Assembly: GCA_027080545.1 (NCBI GenBank)
Contig: JALWRV010000057.1
Coordinates: 1-8,772 of the forward strand
Direction: 5' to 3'
Source: Parvularculaceae bacterium
Lineage (GTDB): Bacteria; Pseudomonadota; Alphaproteobacteria; Caulobacterales; Parvularculaceae
Length of the DNA stretch: 8,772 bases
In this document: piece by piece, positions 6,471 through 8,772 of the stretch
Numbering within the stretch: the stretch's first letter is position 1
Layout: the number at the start of each line of letters is the position of its first letter
Notes under the pieces: model-generated
Database searches by the model: none
What the model was told of the DNA's origin: nothing
What the model saw: the letters and a program-made list of their open reading frames with translations, nothing else
Position numbers and translations under genes: made by a program

Positions 6471-7325
6471 ATGTGTGAACATCAATGCGGGCTGGGCCAC
6501 AGCGATAATAAAGAACCGGTGCCATACCGGGATGAAAAGGGCGTGTTGAAAGTCAATCTGTCGCGCCGTGACATTGTGCGAGGTTTAGCCACTGGGTCAG
6601 TGGTCGCGATTGCCGCCGGATGCACCTACAATGAAGAGTTGGGACGCAACCAATTGCTGATTGTTTCTTCCGATCAAATGGCCCAATTGGCGCAAGGGGC
6701 GTGGTTGGATTTGCGCAAAAAACAACCCACCACCAATGATCCCCGCTATGTGAATGTGGTTCGCGAAGTGTCCGCTAAAGTGGTGGCGGCGGCCGGCTCT
6801 AATCCGGCCGCATGGGATGTGCAGGTGTTCCAGTCAAAACAGCTCAACGCCTTTGCCCTCCCGGGGGGACGGATTGGTGTTTATACGGGCATTATGGACA
6901 CGATGGAAAACAAGGATCAGCTTGCCACTGTGTTGGGCCATGAAGTGGCTCATGTGAAATATAATCACTCCGGTGAGCGCTATTCGCAATCTTCTCTCGC
7001 TGCGGTGGGCTTGACCGTGGCGCAAGTGGCCACCCGCAAAAATGAATATAATCGCGAGATTATGCAGGTGCTGGGCCTTGGGGTGACCCTTGGCTATGTG
7101 TTGCCATTCTCGCGTCGCCATGAGTTGGAGGCGGACAAGTTTGGGCTGCGCTTCATGGCCAAGGCGGGCTATGACCCGCGCCAATCTATTCGTTTCTGGC
7201 AGCGCATGGCCGCGGGTGATCGCAGCAAAAAGCCGCCTGAGTTGCTGTCCACGCACCCTTCTGATGCCACGCGCATCGCCGAGTTGAAGCGGGAATTAGC
7301 GCGCATGGGTTACGCCACTTCCTAG
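6471..7325 (+). CDS. M48-family zinc metallopeptidase with Tat lipoprotein signal
   Basis: The 284-residue product carries the gluzincin motif HEVAH (residues 157-161) and the third-ligand motif ELEAD (E218xxxD222), preceded by FALPGGRIGVYTGIM, all typical of Peptidase_M48 proteins such as BepA/LoiP/YcaL. These act in the periplasm on misfolded or stalled envelope proteins. The N-terminal region has SRRDIVRG (31-38), a twin-arginine motif, a hydrophobic run and then AAGC with Cys51. That suggests Tat export and lipidation, although alanine at -3 is a weaker lipobox than leucine. A head of 30 residues precedes the motif and starts MCEHQCGLGH, which is unusually rich in Cys and His. I chose ATG at 6471 because GGAGG (6456-6460) lies 10 bases upstream; a TTG at 6429 in the same frame lacks such support. 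It appears to be a separate transcription unit after gcvPB. The peptidase call is firm; the exact substrate is unknown. Confidence 0.93.
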   Translation: MCEHQCGLGHSDNKEPVPYRDEKGVLKVNLSRRDIVRGLATGSVVAIAAGCTYNEELGRNQLLIVSSDQMAQLAQGAWLDLRKKQPTTNDPRYVNVVREVSAKVVAAAGSNPAAWDVQVFQSKQLNAFALPGGRIGVYTGIMDTMENKDQLATVLGHEVAHVKYNHSGERYSQSSLAAVGLTVAQVATRKNEYNREIMQVLGLGVTLGYVLPFSRRHELEADKFGLRFMAKAGYDPRQSIRFWQRMAAGDRSKKPPELLSTHPSDATRIAELKRELARMGYATS

Positions 7326-7350
7326 GTGGCATCTCTGGGCATTAAATAGG

Positions 7351-7387
7351 CTGGCGCGAGAGGTTTAACCGCTTTTTCTCGCGCCAG
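7351..7387 (+). terminator. Strong GC-rich hairpin after the M48 gene, candidate terminator
   Basis: CTGGCGCGAGA (7351-7361) pairs perfectly with TCTCGCGCCAG (7377-7387), an 11-bp stem with a 15-base loop that includes GGTTTAACC. It begins 26 bases after the M48 stop codon. There is no T-run after the stem on the plus strand, so classical intrinsic termination is uncertain; it may stabilise the 3' end or block read-through into the tRNA. Confidence 0.45.
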
Positions 7388-7399
7388 ATGCTTGCATCT
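7386..7399. repeat. Short perfect inverted repeat adjoining the hairpin
   Basis: AGATGC (7386-7391) and GCATCT (7394-7399) are separated by only TT. It shares two bases with the preceding 11-bp stem. With a 2-base gap it is a poor RNA hairpin and more like a DNA dyad, perhaps a protein-binding site upstream of the tRNA gene. A TATAAA (7399-7404) directly follows and could serve as a -10 element for the tRNA, though I see no good -35. Confidence 0.35.
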
Positions 7400-7437
7400 A
7401 TAAAAAGGCATCGCTAAGTTCCCGCCAGAATGGCGAG

Positions 7438-7514
7438 GCCGCCTTAGCTCAGTTGGTTAGAGCGCCGGTTTGTGGAACCGGAGGTCCTTGGTTCGAGACC
7501 AAGAGGCGGTACCA
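7438..7514 (+). tRNA. tRNA-His (anticodon GTG), CCA encoded
   Basis: A full cloverleaf can be drawn. The acceptor is GCCGCCT (7438-7444) with AGGCGGT (7504-7510). The D stem is GCTC/GAGC. The anticodon stem CCGGT/ACCGG encloses loop TTGTGGA with anticodon GTG at 7472-7474. The T stem is CTTGG/CCAAG with TTCGAGA in the loop. CCA is encoded at 7512-7514. The first acceptor pair is a G1-T72 wobble and the discriminator is A73. The base before position 1 in the gene is G, opposite A73. The usual bacterial tRNA-His has a G-1:C73 pair; its absence is known for alphaproteobacteria, where the histidyl-tRNA synthetase has adapted. Confidence 0.97.
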
Positions 7515-7533
7515 TTTTCCTTGTATTCACTTG

Positions 7534-7585
7534 ATCCTTCGAGACGCCGCCCTCATTTTGAGCTTGTTGAAGAACGCGGCTCCTA
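7534..7585. repeat. Degenerate REP-like intergenic palindromic repeat
   Basis: The segment contains CCTTCGAGACGCCGCC (7537-7552) and CTCATTTTGAGCTTGTTGAA (7552-7571), then GCGGCTCCT (7576-7584). From general knowledge, close relatives of these blocks occur as dispersed palindromic repeats between genes in many alphaproteobacteria. This copy looks eroded, since the arms do not pair cleanly. Assignment rests on recognition of the pattern, not on a database search or on a second copy in this window. Confidence 0.45.
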
Positions 7586-7610
7586 GATTATGTGACCCTT
7601 AGGGCCGCGA

Positions 7611-7654
7611 CCCCCGCCTTTGCGGGGGCAGGCCCCGGCGGAGGGCCCGCGCAA
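7611..7654. repeat. Two adjacent GC-rich hairpins
   Basis: CCCCCGC (7611-7617) pairs perfectly with GCGGGGG (7622-7628) around a CTTT loop. Just downstream GGCCC and GGGCC can form a second short stem near 7632-7649. The first is a typical intergenic hairpin and may mark the 3' end of the tRNA transcript, though no T-run follows it. Confidence 0.5.
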
Positions 7655-7786
7655 AGCAGAGAATAGCCCGCGAGCCAAAAAACGCCATAATCCTCTATTT
7701 TTACGCATGTTTTTGCACTCTCCTTTGATGGACGCTGCCTGTCAGCCCCTCTATATCTGAGCCCACCTTCCACAGATTAAAAAGAG

Positions 7787-8772
7787 ATGCCTTTGTCCGA
7801 CCAGATTCTCATTTCCCAAACAGGTCATTGGGGGATTATCACCCTCAATCGGCCAGGTGCGCTGAATGCGCTGACGGAAGATATGTGCGCGAAACTAGCT
7901 GATGCGTTGACCAGATGGGCGGGGGATGAAGCTGTCAACGCCGTGCTGATCGAAGGGGCGGGAGAGAAAGCCTTTTGTGCCGGTGGTGATATTCGCTGGC
8001 TTTATGACACCTCCCGGGAGGATCCGGCGCGGGCGGCAGAATTTTTCCGCACCGAATATAAAATGAATTCGCTGATCCATCATTTCCCCAAACCCTATGT
8101 GGCGTTGATGGACGGCTTTACCATGGGCGGCGGTGTTGGTGTTTCCATCAGCGCGTCCCATCGGGTGGTGACAGAGCGCACCATGTTTGCCATGCCGGAA
8201 ACTGGCATTGGGCTTATTCCCGATGTTGGCGGCTCGTGGTTCCTGCCGCGCCTTGATGGGGGCTTGGGCTTATATATGGGGCTGATGGGCGCGCGCGCTT
8301 CTGGCGCAGATTGCCTTTACGCGAAAATCGCTACGCATTTTATCGCGGGCGATGCTTTGGCTGGCGTTAGAGAGAAATTACTGGCCGGGTCCGGGGCGCG
8401 CGAAACCATTGACGCGGTTTTGACAGAAGCGGCCTCCACACCGGAAAGCCAGTTTGAAAAAGACCGGCAGGTGATTGATGCTTTGTTCGAGGATACGCCT
8501 GACATTGCGTCTCTAGTGACGAAATTAGAAGCAGCCAAAGACAAGGCTGACATGCAGGATTTTGCAGAAAAACAACTAAAATTCCTCTCGCGCCTGTCGC
8601 CATCTTCTCTGGCCATAAGCTGCGCGCTTCTGAATCGCGCTAAAGGCAAAGCGTTTGACGATTGCCTGCGCATGGAGTTTCGCATCACCAAGCGCTTGCT
8701 GGAAGGGTCTGACTTTCACGAAGGTGTGCGTGCGCTCATCATCGACAAGGATAAGTCTCCGAAATGGGAGCC
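7787..8772 (+). CDS. 3-Hydroxyisobutyryl-CoA hydrolase (enoyl-CoA hydratase/isomerase family), 3' end cut off
   Basis: The frame is open from ATG at 7787 to the right edge, 328 codons, against a usual length near 350. HIBCH (EC 3.1.2.4) hydrolyses 3-hydroxyisobutyryl-CoA in valine breakdown. It belongs to the crotonase fold but is set apart from enoyl-CoA hydratases by its own signature. Here FCAGGDIRWLY (63-73) and MGGGVGVS (113-120) form the oxyanion hole, and FAMPETGIGLIPDVGGSWFL contains Glu138 and Asp146, spaced like the catalytic Glu/Asp pair of known HIBCH. The end visible here, EGVRALIIDKDKSPKWEP, is the diagnostic HIBCH C-terminal motif. The ribosome-binding sequence is poor: AAAAAGAG runs directly into the ATG. 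A less likely alternative is a related hydratase of the same subgroup. Neighbouring valine-pathway genes may lie beyond the edge. Confidence 0.93.
   Translation, partial: MPLSDQILISQTGHWGIITLNRPGALNALTEDMCAKLADALTRWAGDEAVNAVLIEGAGEKAFCAGGDIRWLYDTSREDPARAAEFFRTEYKMNSLIHHFPKPYVALMDGFTMGGGVGVSISASHRVVTERTMFAMPETGIGLIPDVGGSWFLPRLDGGLGLYMGLMGARASGADCLYAKIATHFIAGDALAGVREKLLAGSGARETIDAVLTEAASTPESQFEKDRQVIDALFEDTPDIASLVTKLEAAKDKADMQDFAEKQLKFLSRLSPSSLAISCALLNRAKGKAFDDCLRMEFRITKRLLEGSDFHEGVRALIIDKDKSPKWE

Larger units (their letters stand above)
7515..7786. other. Structured non-coding stretch between tRNA-His and the HIBCH gene
   Basis: I see no gene in these 272 bases. The left part holds a palindromic repeat fragment and the middle holds GC-rich hairpins, both listed separately. 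The right part (about 7675-7786) is richer in A and T and should contain the promoter of the downstream gene, but I found no convincing -35/-10 pair. The short minus-strand open frame at 7588-7773 looks like chance coding across the hairpins. Confidence 0.5.

Noticed and set aside
8317..8691. Minus-strand frame of 124 codons near the right end
   Set aside because: It is antisense to the HIBCH frame, which has clear catalytic and C-terminal motifs.

Overview
This window looks like chromosomal DNA from an alphaproteobacterium. Three things point there. The glycine cleavage P-protein is split into two subunits (gcvPA and gcvPB) behind a tandem glycine riboswitch. The tRNA-His has A73 instead of the usual G-1:C73 pair. 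The stretch after the tRNA holds GC-rich hairpins and a palindromic repeat fragment of a kind common in alphaproteobacterial intergenic DNA. The genus cannot be named from this sequence alone.

Layout. Positions 1-1274 (minus strand) encode a PmbA/TldE-family protein that runs off the left edge. A short divergent spacer leads into a two-aptamer glycine riboswitch (about 1410-1660) and its expression platform (to about 1722). Next comes the glycine cleavage operon on the plus strand: gcvT (1720-2907), gcvH (2925-3290), a previously unlisted 36-codon gene (3287-3397), gcvPA (3397-4749) and gcvPB (4754-6322). After a spacer with a weak promoter candidate comes an M48-family metallopeptidase with a twin-arginine lipoprotein signal (6471-7325). 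A strong hairpin, tRNA-His(GTG) at 7438-7514 and a structured intergenic stretch follow. A 3-hydroxyisobutyryl-CoA hydrolase gene starts at 7787 and runs off the right edge.

How the genes work together. GcvPA and GcvPB should form the PLP-dependent glycine decarboxylase, GcvH carries the aminomethyl group on lipoyl-Lys59, and GcvT passes the one-carbon unit to tetrahydrofolate. The L-protein (lpd) is not here. The leader should make the operon respond to glycine. It has no U-tract, but it can form mutually exclusive pairings around the gcvT ribosome-binding region, which suggests translational control.

The most interesting item is the tiny gene between gcvH and gcvPA. It overlaps gcvH by ATGA and gcvPA by TGATG, has its own AAGGA site, and encodes lysine-rich ends around a helix with glycine at five successive i+4 positions (12, 16, 20, 24, 28). 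This is a glycine zipper embedded in a core-metabolism operon. Also notable are an altered helix strand in the second aptamer and a Cys/His-rich head before the Tat motif of the M48 protein. No CRISPR array, insertion sequence, phage gene or defence system is visible.
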